64,000 bases of DNA from Thermoflexus sp042408815 (GTDB lineage Bacteria > Chloroflexota > Anaerolineae > Thermoflexales > Thermoflexaceae). A program made the translations under genes and the position numbers. The stretch covers positions 1-64,000 of the forward strand of contig NZ_JBHOQR010000027.1 in NCBI RefSeq assembly GCF_042408815.1, written 5' to 3'. The notes below the pieces were generated by a model. That model was not told where the DNA came from, did no database searches, and worked only from the letters and a program-made list of their open reading frames with translations. Positions within the stretch are counted from its first letter, which is position 1, and each line of letters opens with the position of its first letter. This document shows, piece by piece, positions 7,827 through 16,843 of this stretch.

Positions 7827-8696
7827 TCAACGTCCCCAGATCAACCCACCCCACACCGCCGCGAACAGAAGCACGCTGATATAGGCGTTGACATTAAAGA
7901 ACGCCACATCCACTCGGGAAAGATCCGTGGGGGAAACCAAGCGATGTTCATAGACCAGCAGGGCGCCGACCAACCCAAGCCCCAGCCAGTAAGGCCACCC
8001 CAGCTGGCGCATCATCCCCAGGATGGCCAGCAGGCCCAGCATGCCCAGATGGCTCAGACGCGCCAGCCATAGCGCCGTTGCGACCCCGAAGCAGGCCGGG
8101 ACGCTGTAAAGCCCCTCTCGGCGATCGAAATCCACATCCTGACAGGCATAGATCAGATCAAAGCCCGCAATCCATAAGGTCACCACCGCAATGAGGATCC
8201 ATGCGGGCGCATCCGATTCTTTCCAGAACGATCCACGAATGGCGATCCATGCTCCCATGGGCGCGAGGCCATCGGTGAAACCCAGGATCCAGTGGCTGAG
8301 CCATGTAAAGCGTTTGGTGTAATGATAACCGATCAGGAAGAGCAACGCTCCGGGAAGGAGCGCCACGCACAGGGGATTCAGCGCCCATGCGGCCACCAGC
8401 AGCACGATTCCGGAAAGCACCGCAGCCCCTTTCAGGATCTCCGGCCGGAGCAGGCCGCGGGGCAATGGTCGGTTCGCCGTGCGAGGATTTCGCGCGTCAT
8501 ATTCCCGGTCTGCCAGACGGTTCATGCTCATGGCCAGGGTGCGAGCCGCCGCCATAGCCACAGTGATCCAGAAGATCTGATGCCAGCGCGGCCAGCCATC
8601 GGCAGCCAGGAGCATGCCGATATAGGCAAAAGGCAGCGCGAAAACCGTATGCTCGAATTTGATAGCCTCCAGGAAGATCCTCAATCCGCGCCACAT
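7827..8696 (-). CDS. UbiA-family polyprenyltransferase (menaquinone-type)
   Basis: The 289-residue integral membrane enzyme (eight or nine helices) carries both Asp-rich motifs of the UbiA family: NRLADREYDARN and YACQDVDFDRREG. These bind Mg-diphosphate of the prenyl donor. The variant closely resembles the 4-hydroxybenzoate/MqnP group, which prenylates an aromatic acid in ubiquinone or menaquinone synthesis; a respiratory Chloroflexota member would use it for menaquinone. I chose MWRGLRIFLEAIKFEH as the start because family members begin just before this helix and GGAGGAAT lies 12 bases upstream; the open frame extends a further 28 codons. No other quinone gene is nearby, so the substrate is inferred. 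Confidence 0.82.
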   Translation of the reverse strand: MWRGLRIFLEAIKFEHTVFALPFAYIGMLLAADGWPRWHQIFWITVAMAAARTLAMSMNRLADREYDARNPRTANRPLPRGLLRPEILKGAAVLSGIVLLVAAWALNPLCVALLPGALLFLIGYHYTKRFTWLSHWILGFTDGLAPMGAWIAIRGSFWKESDAPAWILIAVVTLWIAGFDLIYACQDVDFDRREGLYSVPACFGVATALWLARLSHLGMLGLLAILGMMRQLGWPYWLGLGLVGALLVYEHRLVSPTDLSRVDVAFFNVNAYISVLLFAAVWGGLIWGR

Positions 8697-8832
8697 CCTG
8701 ATCCGATTCCTCCAGCGAGCTGGATCCGGTTGGCGTTGATCAAGCACATGGACGGATAAGACCCATGCAGCGGCGCTCAAACCAGGAAGACGTCAGGGTC
8801 CCTCTGGCCCGGAGACATACGGAGGCGAAGCG

Positions 8833-9579
8833 CTACGCCTCGTCCTCCCAATGGCTCAAAACCATCAGGATCTCGCTTAGAGAGCGAACGATAGCGTCGG
8901 GCTGGATAGGGTGGGAGGAAGGCATAGATGAGGGCTCGCTGGACATCGCCGCCCAGATCCCTCGCATCCCGGCCAGATGGGCACCTCGGATGTCGGCGTC
9001 GAGGAGGTCGCCAACGACCACGATGGCCTGCGGGGGGAGTGCCCATGTGGCCGCGATCTGCTGGAAAAGGGCAGGATGCGGCTTCCGCCATCCGACAGCG
9101 GCGGAGATCACAATGGGATCAAAGTAGCGGCGTAGGCCAAACCGATCGATCAGCCGCCAGGAATGATCGGCATCGCCCGAGTTGGTCAGGAGCCCCAGGC
9201 GATAGTTCCGGCATCGAAGCTCCTCCAGCGTCGTGAATGTATCCGGGAAAGGTTGCCAGCAGGCCTCCTGGGGAGCCAGAAAGGCCCGCACAACCTCCCG
9301 AACGATCCCATCCGACAGCCCATCATAGCCCAAATCACCCAGAGCCAGCGCGAAGGTTTCCACCAGCGGATATTCCCGCCAATCCTCCCGCCATCGTCCA
9401 TAGCGCAGAGCCATCCAGCGCTCCACGGCATCAACGAAGGCCGACCCCTCCACCTCGATTCCGTGACGGCGCAGCTCCCATATGGCAGCGGCGAACATTT
9501 CCCGACGCACTGTTTCGGGATCCTCCGGAAGCGTAATTAAGGTATGTCCGAGATCGAAGATCAAGCCCCGGATTTTCAT
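8833..9579 (-). CDS. HAD-superfamily hydrolase
   Basis: The 248-residue protein has HAD motif I as FDLGHTLI, motif II in LLTNSG, motif III Lys in WRKPHP and motif IV in VVGDLLDADIRGA, with an alpha-helical cap between I and II. In motif I the second Asp of the phosphatase pattern DxDxT is Gly, as in some non-phosphatase HAD proteins, so phosphatase activity cannot be assumed. The ATG at 9577-9579 follows GAGGGA. It is the penultimate gene of a leftward row behind rimI and tsaB. Confidence 0.8.
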   Translation of the reverse strand: MKIRGLIFDLGHTLITLPEDPETVRREMFAAAIWELRRHGIEVEGSAFVDAVERWMALRYGRWREDWREYPLVETFALALGDLGYDGLSDGIVREVVRAFLAPQEACWQPFPDTFTTLEELRCRNYRLGLLTNSGDADHSWRLIDRFGLRRYFDPIVISAAVGWRKPHPALFQQIAATWALPPQAIVVVGDLLDADIRGAHLAGMRGIWAAMSSEPSSMPSSHPIQPDAIVRSLSEILMVLSHWEDEA

Positions 9580-9665
9580 TTCCAATCCCTCGCGGCCAGA
9601 ATCGGCTTGGAAGGAATGGTCGTTCCTCCTCAAGCTTCTTTCACGGGAATCGCAGGGCGAAGCGC

Positions 9666-10280
9666 TCAATTCGCCCCGGAACGGTGGAGCGGGATCGGGC
9701 CTACGGATTGTAATCGAACCCAAAGCTGGGCCTTCAGGGCCTCCAGCCGTTCCCGATAAGCAGGGGAACGCACGCCCTCCACGCTCATCACCAGGGCATC
9801 CTCTCGATTGTCCCGATAATACCCGGGACGACGGCCTACGATCTCCAGGCCATATTTCCGGTAGAGGTTCTGGGCCACGAAGTTGGAGGCCCGCACCTCC
9901 AACGTGATCAGATGGGCGCCCAAAGCGATCGCCTCCTCCACCAAGGCCAAGAACATGAGCTCCCCCAGGCCGCGTCCCCGCCACGGCGCATCGATGGCGA
10001 TCGTGCTGATATGGGCCTCATCTGGAACCAGCCAGAAGCCCCCATATCCCAGGATCGGCAATCGCGGGGGAGGAAACCCCCAACCGATCACGCGAACCTC
10101 GCGAGGGCGCAGGACCAAATAATGGGCGCTGGGGTTTCTTAAAATCTCCTGTTCGTATGCACGCATCGGCCAGGGCATGGAGAACGCGCGCCGCTCAATC
10201 TCCATGACCTCGGGGATATCCTTCCACTGCATCGGGTCGATCCGAAAAGGCACCGATTCCGGGATCTCAAGGGCTGGCAT
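9666..10280 (-). CDS. rimI: GNAT acetyltransferase, RimI-type
   Basis: The 204-residue protein holds a GNAT fold with ISTIAIDAPWRGRGLGE (acetyl-CoA loop RxxGxG) and the RimI-like end LEVRASNFVAQNLYRKYG followed by RRPGYYRDNREDALVM. RimI acetylates the N-terminal Ala of ribosomal protein S18 in E. coli; other targets exist in other bacteria. Position directly after tsaB supports the name. A 30-residue N-terminal extension precedes the conserved fold. The chosen ATG (10278-10280) follows GAGGTCGAG; a longer open frame upstream is not supported. Confidence 0.85.
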   Translation of the reverse strand: MPALEIPESVPFRIDPMQWKDIPEVMEIERRAFSMPWPMRAYEQEILRNPSAHYLVLRPREVRVIGWGFPPPRLPILGYGGFWLVPDEAHISTIAIDAPWRGRGLGELMFLALVEEAIALGAHLITLEVRASNFVAQNLYRKYGLEIVGRRPGYYRDNREDALVMSVEGVRSPAYRERLEALKAQLWVRLQSVGPIPLHRSGAN

Positions 10281-10373
10281 CTCGACCTCGCTTCGCCGGG
10301 TTTGGAAACGCAGGCCGATCCTTCCAGCTCCGATCACGGCTCCCACAAAGGCATGGGGAACACAGAAATCCCT

Positions 10374-11063
10374 CTAAGGGCCCGCTTCCTCCGGGACGCT
10401 AGGGGTGCGCAGGTAAATCGGACGCACCAGGGCGGGATCGGGTCGCTCGCCCGTCTGATAGCGGGCCCAAGCCAGCCGGGCGGCCCCCATCGCGCGGGAT
10501 GGACCATCCCGAGGGATCAGCCAGGCTGCCATCGGATGCTGGGCCCATCGCTGGTAGTCCCGTGCCGTCCATTCCCCAACCAACCAGACGCCAGGCGTCC
10601 ATGAAGTCATTACCCACTCTGCGCTCACCAGGGCAGGCTCCTCTTCGGGCATCCATCGCTCCGCCCATCGATAGCGGCGCAGCGCCAATCGCCCCCTTCC
10701 GGCTGGGAGCAGCACGTTCAGCGTCTCCACCCATGGGGGGAGATCCACCAGCATCGCCTCTTCCGTGCCGATTCCAAACAACGGGCAGTCCAGGGCCGTC
10801 GCCAGCCCCTTAGCCGCCGCAATGCCGGCCCGGAGCCCGGTAAAGGAGCCGGGCCCGCTGACCACCGCCACCGCGATCAGATCCTCTGGAGCCAGACCGG
10901 CCCGGGCCATCAACTCCTGGCAGCGTTGCATCAATTCCGCAGTATGCCGATCCGTTGTTCGCCAGTAAGCTACCGCCGCCCACTCCGCCCCATCGAAGAG
11001 CGCCAGGGCCAGCCCCAGGGTCGCCGTATCCAGCGCCAGCAGATAGCTCGGTTTTCCCTTCAC
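10374..11063 (-). CDS. tsaB: tRNA threonylcarbamoyladenosine biosynthesis protein TsaB
   Basis: The 229-residue ASKHA-fold protein shows LALDTATLGLALALF at the start, the helix DRHTAELMQRCQEL and the TsaB signature VVSGPGSFTGLRAGIAAAKG. TsaB is the non-catalytic partner of TsaD in making the t6A modification at position 37 of ANN-reading tRNAs; tsaE lies 66 bp upstream. TsaD is not in the window. The length is typical of TsaB and shorter than TsaD. Confidence 0.92.
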   Translation of the reverse strand: MKGKPSYLLALDTATLGLALALFDGAEWAAVAYWRTTDRHTAELMQRCQELMARAGLAPEDLIAVAVVSGPGSFTGLRAGIAAAKGLATALDCPLFGIGTEEAMLVDLPPWVETLNVLLPAGRGRLALRRYRWAERWMPEEEPALVSAEWVMTSWTPGVWLVGEWTARDYQRWAQHPMAAWLIPRDGPSRAMGAARLAWARYQTGERPDPALVRPIYLRTPSVPEEAGP

Positions 11064-11129
11064 GATCTCCCTCCAAATTCGCTGGGCCCTCGAATCCAGC
11101 CGATCGTCTGGAGTGGATCCCTAAAACCC

Positions 11130-11654
11130 TCATGGAAGAAAAGGATATGGGTCATGCGACTCGGACGCATATCGCTCCGAATCCATCATGAGCTGAAGGG
11201 CTTCCAGACGTTCGACAGGGAAGTTGCCCACCGCCTCGATTCGAATGCGGCGAATCGTGTCGTCCAGAGGGATCATAGTCACCCGAAGATACGGCTCCGG
11301 GATCAGGCCAGCCGCTCGCTCCGGCCACTCCATAGCGATGATCGCCATTTCATCGAACAGATCCCACAACCCAAGCGCCCAAACCGCTTCCGCATTGTCC
11401 AGCCGATATAAATCCACGTGATAAAACTTCACGCGCCCTGGCAATGGATACGCCTGGATCAGCACGAACGAAGGGCTCTGAACCGGTTCGGCCACCCCCA
11501 GTCCTTCCGCGATCCCCTGAATCAGCCGGGTTTTCCCAGCCCCCAGGGGGCCCTGGACCACGACGATATCTCCAGGCCGCAGCCAGCATCCCAGCATGGC
11601 TCCGATCCGCCGTGTGGTGTGTTCATCCCTGGAGATCCGCTCCAGAAGCCACAC
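11130..11654 (-). CDS. tsaE: tRNA threonylcarbamoyladenosine biosynthesis ATPase TsaE
   Basis: The 174-residue protein has a Walker A motif QGPLGAGKTRLIQG, the switch SPSFVLIQAY, a YHVDLYRL motif and MEWPERAAG, all typical of TsaE (YjeE). The ATPase helps TsaB-TsaD turn over in t6A synthesis. Start choice: an ATG at 11658-11660 touches the Shine-Dalgarno GGAGGG directly, whereas the GTG two codons later (11652-11654) has the normal six-base spacing, so I place the start at the GTG. The C-terminal 30 residues beyond the fold are poorly conserved. Confidence 0.9.
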   Translation of the reverse strand: MWLLERISRDEHTTRRIGAMLGCWLRPGDIVVVQGPLGAGKTRLIQGIAEGLGVAEPVQSPSFVLIQAYPLPGRVKFYHVDLYRLDNAEAVWALGLWDLFDEMAIIAMEWPERAAGLIPEPYLRVTMIPLDDTIRRIRIEAVGNFPVERLEALQLMMDSERYASESHDPYPFLP

Positions 11655-11737
11655 TGTCATCCCTCCGCGTGGAGTATGGGTGATCAGCCACCCACCCGAA
11701 GTCCCAGCGGCCCGCCCATGGCGCGGCTCCCGAGAAC

Positions 11738-12370
11738 TCACCTTCGACGGCGGAGCCACGCGATCATGCCTCCCAGCAGGCTGGCAGCGCCGATCCCCCC
11801 TCCGATCCACTCGGCGAGATCATGCGGGATGAAAGGGAAACGATCTCCGGACGCTCCCTTGCCCCCCAGGGCTTCCGAATGAAGCGGAACCTCTCGAGCG
11901 GCCTCCGGGTCGAAGGGTCGGCCGTCTGCTGGGATCCCATGGCGCTGAAGCAAGAAGGCGGTAACGGCCCGGTAATCTTCCTCCGGCAGACTTCCCGGGG
12001 CGTGGAATGGCATCCGGGCGCGGATGTAAGCGTAGAGATCCGCAGCCGTTGCGAACCGCTGGAGGGTGTTGGGCCCGATCAGCGGCGGGACCACCCGGGG
12101 AAGCGTGAAGCCATTTTCCGGATAAGGCCGCGTCCCATGACAGTTGGCTTTCCAGCAATTCTGATGCGTGGGGGGCCAGGTGGCCCGCCACTCGTCGGTC
12201 AGACCCTGTCCTCGATCCCCATGACACGTCGAGCATCGGCGAGCAAAGACGGCTGCCCCCCGCTCCGCTTCCTGATCCTGATAAGCATGGGCAGAAACGG
12301 CGGGGAACAGAAAAGTTAGCCCCAGCATCCCTAGGGTCACCTTCCGCCACACCACGAAAAAAGAACGCAT
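11738..12370 (-). CDS. Membrane-anchored c-type cytochrome
   Basis: The 210-residue protein has a signal segment (VTLGMLGLTFLFPAVSAHA), a heme c site CSTCH near residue 45, and a C-terminal helix (GGIGAASLLGGMIAWL) ending in RRRR. The site HQNCWKANCHG downstream has the spacing CX4CH, an unusual heme-attachment pattern, so a second heme is possible but uncertain. A Met in the ARMPFH region may ligate the first heme. It should act outside the membrane as an electron carrier. The ATG at 12368-12370 follows GAGGGG. No partner oxidase lies nearby. Confidence 0.78.
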   Translation of the reverse strand: MRSFFVVWRKVTLGMLGLTFLFPAVSAHAYQDQEAERGAAVFARRCSTCHGDRGQGLTDEWRATWPPTHQNCWKANCHGTRPYPENGFTLPRVVPPLIGPNTLQRFATAADLYAYIRARMPFHAPGSLPEEDYRAVTAFLLQRHGIPADGRPFDPEAAREVPLHSEALGGKGASGDRFPFIPHDLAEWIGGGIGAASLLGGMIAWLRRRR

Positions 12371-12470
12371 CCAACAAATCCCCTCTTCATTGAATTTCCT
12401 TCTCGAGGTTTGGGCGTGGTGAAGCTTGCGCATACCTTTCCCACGCCGCTTCCCAGCACCCGGGAGATCG

Positions 12471-13424
12471 TCAGGTCTTCGGTCCCACTTCCATGGGCGG
12501 GAAAGCGCTCATCCCCTCCAGGGCCTGACGGAGTTCGTTCACCAGGCGTCGGATTGGGTGTTCGGTGAACTGCTCCGCGTAATCCAGGGCTGCGGTCTCC
12601 GGATCGACCTCCGGCCCATACGCCTCCCGCAGATAATACAGATGGTCCATGATCCAGAGATAGAGATCAGCCTCAGTCCGACCCGGGAAATCCTCCAGCA
12701 GGCCATGCTCGCGAATGATTTCCACCACCGGTTGATACACGGTATCGTACCAATGGACCACTGCTTCATCCTCCGGGATCTCGCGGCCCAGCTCAAGGCC
12801 CATAAAGTAGCGATGCACCGCGATATGCTCCAGTAGGCGCTGATACCCCCCGGCGATCGTGAATCGAATATCCGCCTCCGGGCGAAGGCGATCCAGATGG
12901 GTCCGCTCCAGGAACTCCTCATACTCATGGAGAATCTCTAGATCCTCCGCCTGAAGATCTGGCCCCACTGGCACCCGACTCTGGACCTCAATCACCTCCG
13001 CTTCGATCTCCTCCCACCCTAGGGCCCGAGCCACTGAAACCCGGTGATGGCCATCCAGGACGAAGTAGGCATCGCCGACTTTATATAGTCGAACCGGAGG
13101 GAGGCTCGCCTCTTGGAAGAGAACAGTGCCCACCGCGATCCAGCGATCCGCCATATGGCGGCGGATCGGGAGAAAGGCTCGATCGAAGTCTTGGTATCGG
13201 TTGACGCTGCCGATGATATGATCCAATGGAACCCGCTGGATGCCCCGGTAAACGGAGCCGCGCAGGCTCAACTTCTCTTTCACTTCATCAAACGCCAGTA
13301 GCCGGTTGGGACGCCCGGTCAGGCGGGCGATGAGATTCCGAAGCATCGCCCGGAAGCGAGCCCGTCGGTACTGAGCGATGACCTCCGCGGACACCGGATC
13401 GTTGCTGTTCATGAGCTCTCCCAT
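12471..13424 (-). CDS. ParB/Srx-fold domain protein of unknown function
   Basis: The 317-residue protein has near its N-terminus PLDHIIGSVNRYQDFDR and then PPVRLYKVGDAYFVLDGHHRVSVARALG, the ParB/sulfiredoxin-like nucleotide-binding core with the GHHR motif. The C-terminal half is Glu-rich and helical. It lacks the helix-turn-helix of chromosome-partitioning ParB, so segregation is unlikely. The start ATG at 13422-13424 follows GAGGTG; an alternative ATG lies at 13410-13412. Its 5' end overlaps the upstream phosphoesterase frame by 137 bp. It is the last gene of the mazG-phosphoesterase unit. Confidence 0.65.
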   Translation of the reverse strand: MGELMNSNDPVSAEVIAQYRRARFRAMLRNLIARLTGRPNRLLAFDEVKEKLSLRGSVYRGIQRVPLDHIIGSVNRYQDFDRAFLPIRRHMADRWIAVGTVLFQEASLPPVRLYKVGDAYFVLDGHHRVSVARALGWEEIEAEVIEVQSRVPVGPDLQAEDLEILHEYEEFLERTHLDRLRPEADIRFTIAGGYQRLLEHIAVHRYFMGLELGREIPEDEAVVHWYDTVYQPVVEIIREHGLLEDFPGRTEADLYLWIMDHLYYLREAYGPEVDPETAALDYAEQFTEHPIRRLVNELRQALEGMSAFPPMEVGPKT

Positions 13425-14067
13425 TCTTCACCTCGACCTCCAGCACATAATAAGGAAACACATTGATCACCAGAGTGGGGCCGACCGCGATGATGGGCCG
13501 GCGTCCATGGAAGTGCAAATGCCCATGCAGAAAATAGCGCGGGCGGAAGCGAGCGATCAACCACCGGAATGCGGAGAAACCCTGATGGGCCAGGTCCGCC
13601 CCATCGCCGATCCATCGCGGAGGGGCATGGGCGATGAACAGATCGATCGCCCGCCCGTAGCGATGCTGGTTCCACAGAAAGAGCGGAACCATCCGGAAGA
13701 CCCGAAGCCACATTTCCTCTTCGGTGTATTGATAACGGCCCTCAGGGTGGTAGCGCCGGGAGCCCGCCAGCCCGCTCAGCAACAGGCCTTGCTCCCACAC
13801 CACCGTCCCATCCAGGTTCTGCCCCCCCTCCGGCGCATGGCGGATCCGGCCATTGGAGAGAAGCTCCGGACGGTCATGATTTCCGTGAACATAGAAAAGC
13901 GGAGCGTTGAAAAGTTCCATCAGGAATTCCAGATATCCGTAAGGCAGATCCCCGCACGAGAGAATCAGATGGATTGGGGAAAGCCATTCCCGGGCCTGGG
14001 GCGAGTATAACGCCTCGACCACCTGATCGGAGACCACCAGGATCCGAAGCCGGCACCTCTCGCTCAT
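13288..14067 (-). CDS. Calcineurin-like metallophosphoesterase
   Basis: The 259-residue frame has metallophosphoesterase ligands: SDQVVE at the start (metal Asp), CGDLPYGYLE, VHGNHDRPE, FIAHAPPRW and FLHGHLHFHG. These bind the two-metal centre that hydrolyses phosphoesters; the substrate is unknown. It begins in an ATGA overlap with the mazG stop. Odd: after VFPYYVLEVE, where related proteins usually end, the frame continues about 45 residues of low-quality sequence through the start of the ParB-like gene. Both alternative frames stop within 30 bases of that point, one of them in the ATGA of the MNSND alternative start, so a one-base indel is plausible. Confidence 0.75.
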   Translation of the reverse strand: MSERCRLRILVVSDQVVEALYSPQAREWLSPIHLILSCGDLPYGYLEFLMELFNAPLFYVHGNHDRPELLSNGRIRHAPEGGQNLDGTVVWEQGLLLSGLAGSRRYHPEGRYQYTEEEMWLRVFRMVPLFLWNQHRYGRAIDLFIAHAPPRWIGDGADLAHQGFSAFRWLIARFRPRYFLHGHLHFHGRRPIIAVGPTLVINVFPYYVLEVEVKNGRAHEQQRSGVRGGHRSVPTGSLPGDASESHRPPDRASQPATGV

Positions 14068-14360
14068 GGCCACTCCCGCTGGTAATTTCGGGCCAGTTTG
14101 TCCATCACCGCCTGGCCCAAGTCGATGCCATGCCGTCGGGCCAGCTGCAGCAGATAAAGCATCACATCCGCCAGCTCCTCGGCCAGCGCTTCCCGATCCG
14201 CCGTTTCCTTCCACTGAAAAAGCTCCAGCACCTCCGCCGCCTCGAGGACCAGAGAGATCGCCAGGTTGCGCGGGGTCTGCGGCCTCGGCGAGCTCGGATC
14301 ATACCATCCCTTCGCGGTAACGAACTGTTCCATCGCCTCCTCGAGTGCACGTAATTCCAT
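14064..14360 (-). CDS. MazG-like nucleotide pyrophosphohydrolase
   Basis: The 98-residue protein carries the metal-binding pattern of the all-alpha NTP pyrophosphatases: LVLEAAEVLELFQWK, then EELADVMLYLLQLARRHGID. The single-domain length matches iMazG/DCTPP1 enzymes, which hydrolyse non-canonical or surplus (d)NTPs to NMP and pyrophosphate. The ATG follows GGAGGGGG, and the stop overlaps the phosphoesterase start (ATGA), so the two are translationally coupled. Confidence 0.85.
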   Translation of the reverse strand: MELRALEEAMEQFVTAKGWYDPSSPRPQTPRNLAISLVLEAAEVLELFQWKETADREALAEELADVMLYLLQLARRHGIDLGQAVMDKLARNYQREWP

Positions 14361-14620
14361 GGGCCCCCTCCAGATCAGAATCATGCATCGCCCAGAGACG
14401 AATGAGCGCGCAGGTCACCGGACGCTCCGGCAGGCAGGTGCTTCCTTACCCCCTCCTTGCGACCCTCGAGGCCACCGGGCAGGGGAAACGTCTGGGAAAA
14501 CTCTATAACCGACGGGAGGAGCCCCCGCGCGTCCGGATTCCGTATACCGATTCTCCTGCCTCCTGGTTGTAAAATCAAAAGCTGAAGGATATCGGAAATC
14601 TCCAGATCCGAGGCCGTGCG

Positions 14621-15541
14621 ATGGAGTTCAAAGATTACTACGCGATCCTGGGAGTCTCCCCCGACGCCAGTGAAGAAGAGATCAAGCGAGCCTATCGGAA
14701 ACTGGCCCGACAATACCATCCGGATGTGAACCCAGGCGACAAGGCGGCCGAGGAGAAATTCAAGGAAATCAATGAGGCATACGAAGTTCTCTCAGATCCA
14801 GAAAAGCGCCGAAAATACGATGAGCTCCGCCGCCAGTATGAAGCCTGGCGTCGGGCCGGTTACGATCCGGGTCAGTTCGACTGGTCTCCCTGGGTCCAGC
14901 CGGGCCGGGTGCGGGTCGAAATGGGCGATCTGGAGGACTTGCTCTCCGGGTTCTCGGATTTCTTTGAGATGCTGTTCGGGGGCATGCCCCGACGGACGCG
15001 CGGATGGACCACCACCCGGATCCGGGGGCGGGACATCGAGCAGCCGGTGACACTCACCCTGGAGGAGGTCTTCCAGGGGACCACCCGGATCATTCGCACG
15101 CGGGATGGACGTCGCCTGGAAGTGCGCATCCCACCAGGGGTGCGCTCGGGGGCCCGCGTGCGGGTTCCTGGGGCTGGAGAGCCCGGTTACGGCGGGCCGC
15201 CGGGGGATCTGTATCTGGTGGTCGAGATCGCTCCCCATCCCCGCTTCGAGCAGCGGGATCGGGATCTCTACGCTCCGTTGCCGGTCGATCTCTACACCGC
15301 TGTCCTGGGGGGTGAGGTTCCCTTCCGCCATCTGGATGGAAGGACCCTAATGGTTCACATTCCGCCGGAAACCCAGAACGGCACGCTGATCCGTCTGCGG
15401 GGAGAGGGCATGCCTTCCCCTCAGCATCCGGGCGAACGGGGAGACCTTTACCTCCGGGTTTCCGTGGAACTGCCCCGCAACCTGACCCCCCGAGAACGGG
15501 AGCTGTTCGCCGAATTGGCCCGTCTGCGCCGAGGGCGTTGA
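14621..15541 (+). CDS. cbpA: Curved-DNA-binding-type J-domain chaperone (DnaJ/CbpA)
   Basis: The 306-residue protein has an N-terminal J domain (residues 1-70) with the HPD triad in RQYHPDVNPGDKAAEEKF, a Gly/Phe-poor linker and two C-terminal substrate-binding domains (PVTLTLEEVFQGTTR, VRIPPGV-type strands). It lacks the Cys-rich zinc finger of DnaJ, so it belongs to the CbpA class. It stimulates the ATPase of DnaK. Two HtrA protease genes and an HspR-type regulator follow on the same strand, which suggests a heat-shock unit. Confidence 0.9.
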   Translation: MEFKDYYAILGVSPDASEEEIKRAYRKLARQYHPDVNPGDKAAEEKFKEINEAYEVLSDPEKRRKYDELRRQYEAWRRAGYDPGQFDWSPWVQPGRVRVEMGDLEDLLSGFSDFFEMLFGGMPRRTRGWTTTRIRGRDIEQPVTLTLEEVFQGTTRIIRTRDGRRLEVRIPPGVRSGARVRVPGAGEPGYGGPPGDLYLVVEIAPHPRFEQRDRDLYAPLPVDLYTAVLGGEVPFRHLDGRTLMVHIPPETQNGTLIRLRGEGMPSPQHPGERGDLYLRVSVELPRNLTPRERELFAELARLRRGR

Positions 15542-15625
15542 TGGCTCACGCCGGTTCTGCCGCTTCCCTTTGCTCCTTAGGCGGGCCGCCCATGATGGGC
15601 TCATTCTTCTTAGGAGGGAAGGCCG

Positions 15626-16804
15626 ATGAGCTCACGAATCCGGGAAGGGTTATGGATCTTCATCGTGGGGATCCTCGCGCTGAGCGGATGCCGCTCGTTC
15701 CCCCTGCGGGAACTGATTTTGGTCACGCCCACACCAGGATCTGGCAACGTCATCGTTGTTCCGGCAGGGCCTTCGCCGACGCCCCCGCCAATCCCACCAG
15801 GGTTGGATGAGGAGGAGCAGCGCCTGATCGCCATCTACCAGAAGATCCTGCCCTCAGTGGTGAACATCGATGTGGAGGGGACGGAAGCCTCCGCCTTCGG
15901 GAGCGGATCGGGTTTTATCTATGACACCCGAGGGCACATCGTCACTAACAACCACGTGGTGGAATCCGCTGAGGAAATCTGGGTGACCTTCTACGATGGA
16001 ACCGTAGCGAAAGCCCGCGTGGTGGGGCGGGATGTCTTCAGTGATCTGGCCGTGATTCAAGTGGATGCGCCCTCGGAGCTCCTGCGCCCTGCTGAGCTGG
16101 GGGACTCGGATGCGCTGCGGGTTGGCCAGAAGGTGGTGGCCATCGGCAATCCCTTCGGCCTGCGGGGGACGATGACCCTGGGGGTGATCAGCGCGCTGGG
16201 CCGTGCCTTGGAGACCCCCACCCGCTTCCAGATCCCGGATGTCATCCAGACCGACGCGGCGATCAACCCGGGCAACTCTGGGGGGCCTCTGGTGGATCTG
16301 CAGGGGCGAGTGATCGGCGTCAACTCGGCCATTCGCACGGATTCCAGCGCGACGGGGATACCGGCCAACATCGGCATCGGATTCGCGATCCCGGTGAACA
16401 CAGTCAAACGGGTGGTCCCCCAGCTGATTCAGAACGGCCGGGTTCGCTATCCTTACCTGGGGATCACGTCCACAGGCGCCATCTCGCTGGCGGAACTGCG
16501 CGCGCGAGGATACGATGTCCCCGCCACCCGTGGCGTCCTGATTCAGGAAGTGGTTCCCGATGGCCCAGCCGCCCGGGCTGGCCTGCGAGGCGGCACCCGT
16601 GAGGTTCAGATTCGGGGGGCACGCATTCTGCTGGGCGGGGACATCATCACCGCCATCGATGGCCATCCCGTCTCGTCCTTCGACGAGCTCGTCTCTTACC
16701 TGGTGAATCACACCGAGGTTGACCAGACCGTAACCTTAACGATTCTGCGAGATGGACAGGAAAGGGAAGTCCGGGTAACATTGGGCGAACGGCCCTCGTC
16801 ATGA
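15626..16804 (+). CDS. HtrA/DegP-type serine protease, lipoprotein form
   Basis: The 392-residue protein starts with a lipoprotein signal ending LALSGC, then a Pro-rich linker. The trypsin-like domain has catalytic His110 (NNHVV), Asp140 (FSDLAV) and Ser218 (GNSGGP). A single PDZ domain follows (GVLIQEVVPDGPAARAGL...GGDIITAIDGHPV). HtrA proteases degrade or refold damaged exported proteins. The domain order and length match single-PDZ HhoA/HtrA proteins. The ribosome binding site AGGAGGG is at 15612-15618. A paralog follows after 39 bp with the same plan but a membrane helix, indicating a tandem duplication. Confidence 0.93.
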   Translation: MSSRIREGLWIFIVGILALSGCRSFPLRELILVTPTPGSGNVIVVPAGPSPTPPPIPPGLDEEEQRLIAIYQKILPSVVNIDVEGTEASAFGSGSGFIYDTRGHIVTNNHVVESAEEIWVTFYDGTVAKARVVGRDVFSDLAVIQVDAPSELLRPAELGDSDALRVGQKVVAIGNPFGLRGTMTLGVISALGRALETPTRFQIPDVIQTDAAINPGNSGGPLVDLQGRVIGVNSAIRTDSSATGIPANIGIGFAIPVNTVKRVVPQLIQNGRVRYPYLGITSTGAISLAELRARGYDVPATRGVLIQEVVPDGPAARAGLRGGTREVQIRGARILLGGDIITAIDGHPVSSFDELVSYLVNHTEVDQTVTLTILRDGQEREVRVTLGERPSS

Positions 16805-16843
16805 GCCCGGATTCCGCATCCTACGAGAGGAGGATACGGAGAG

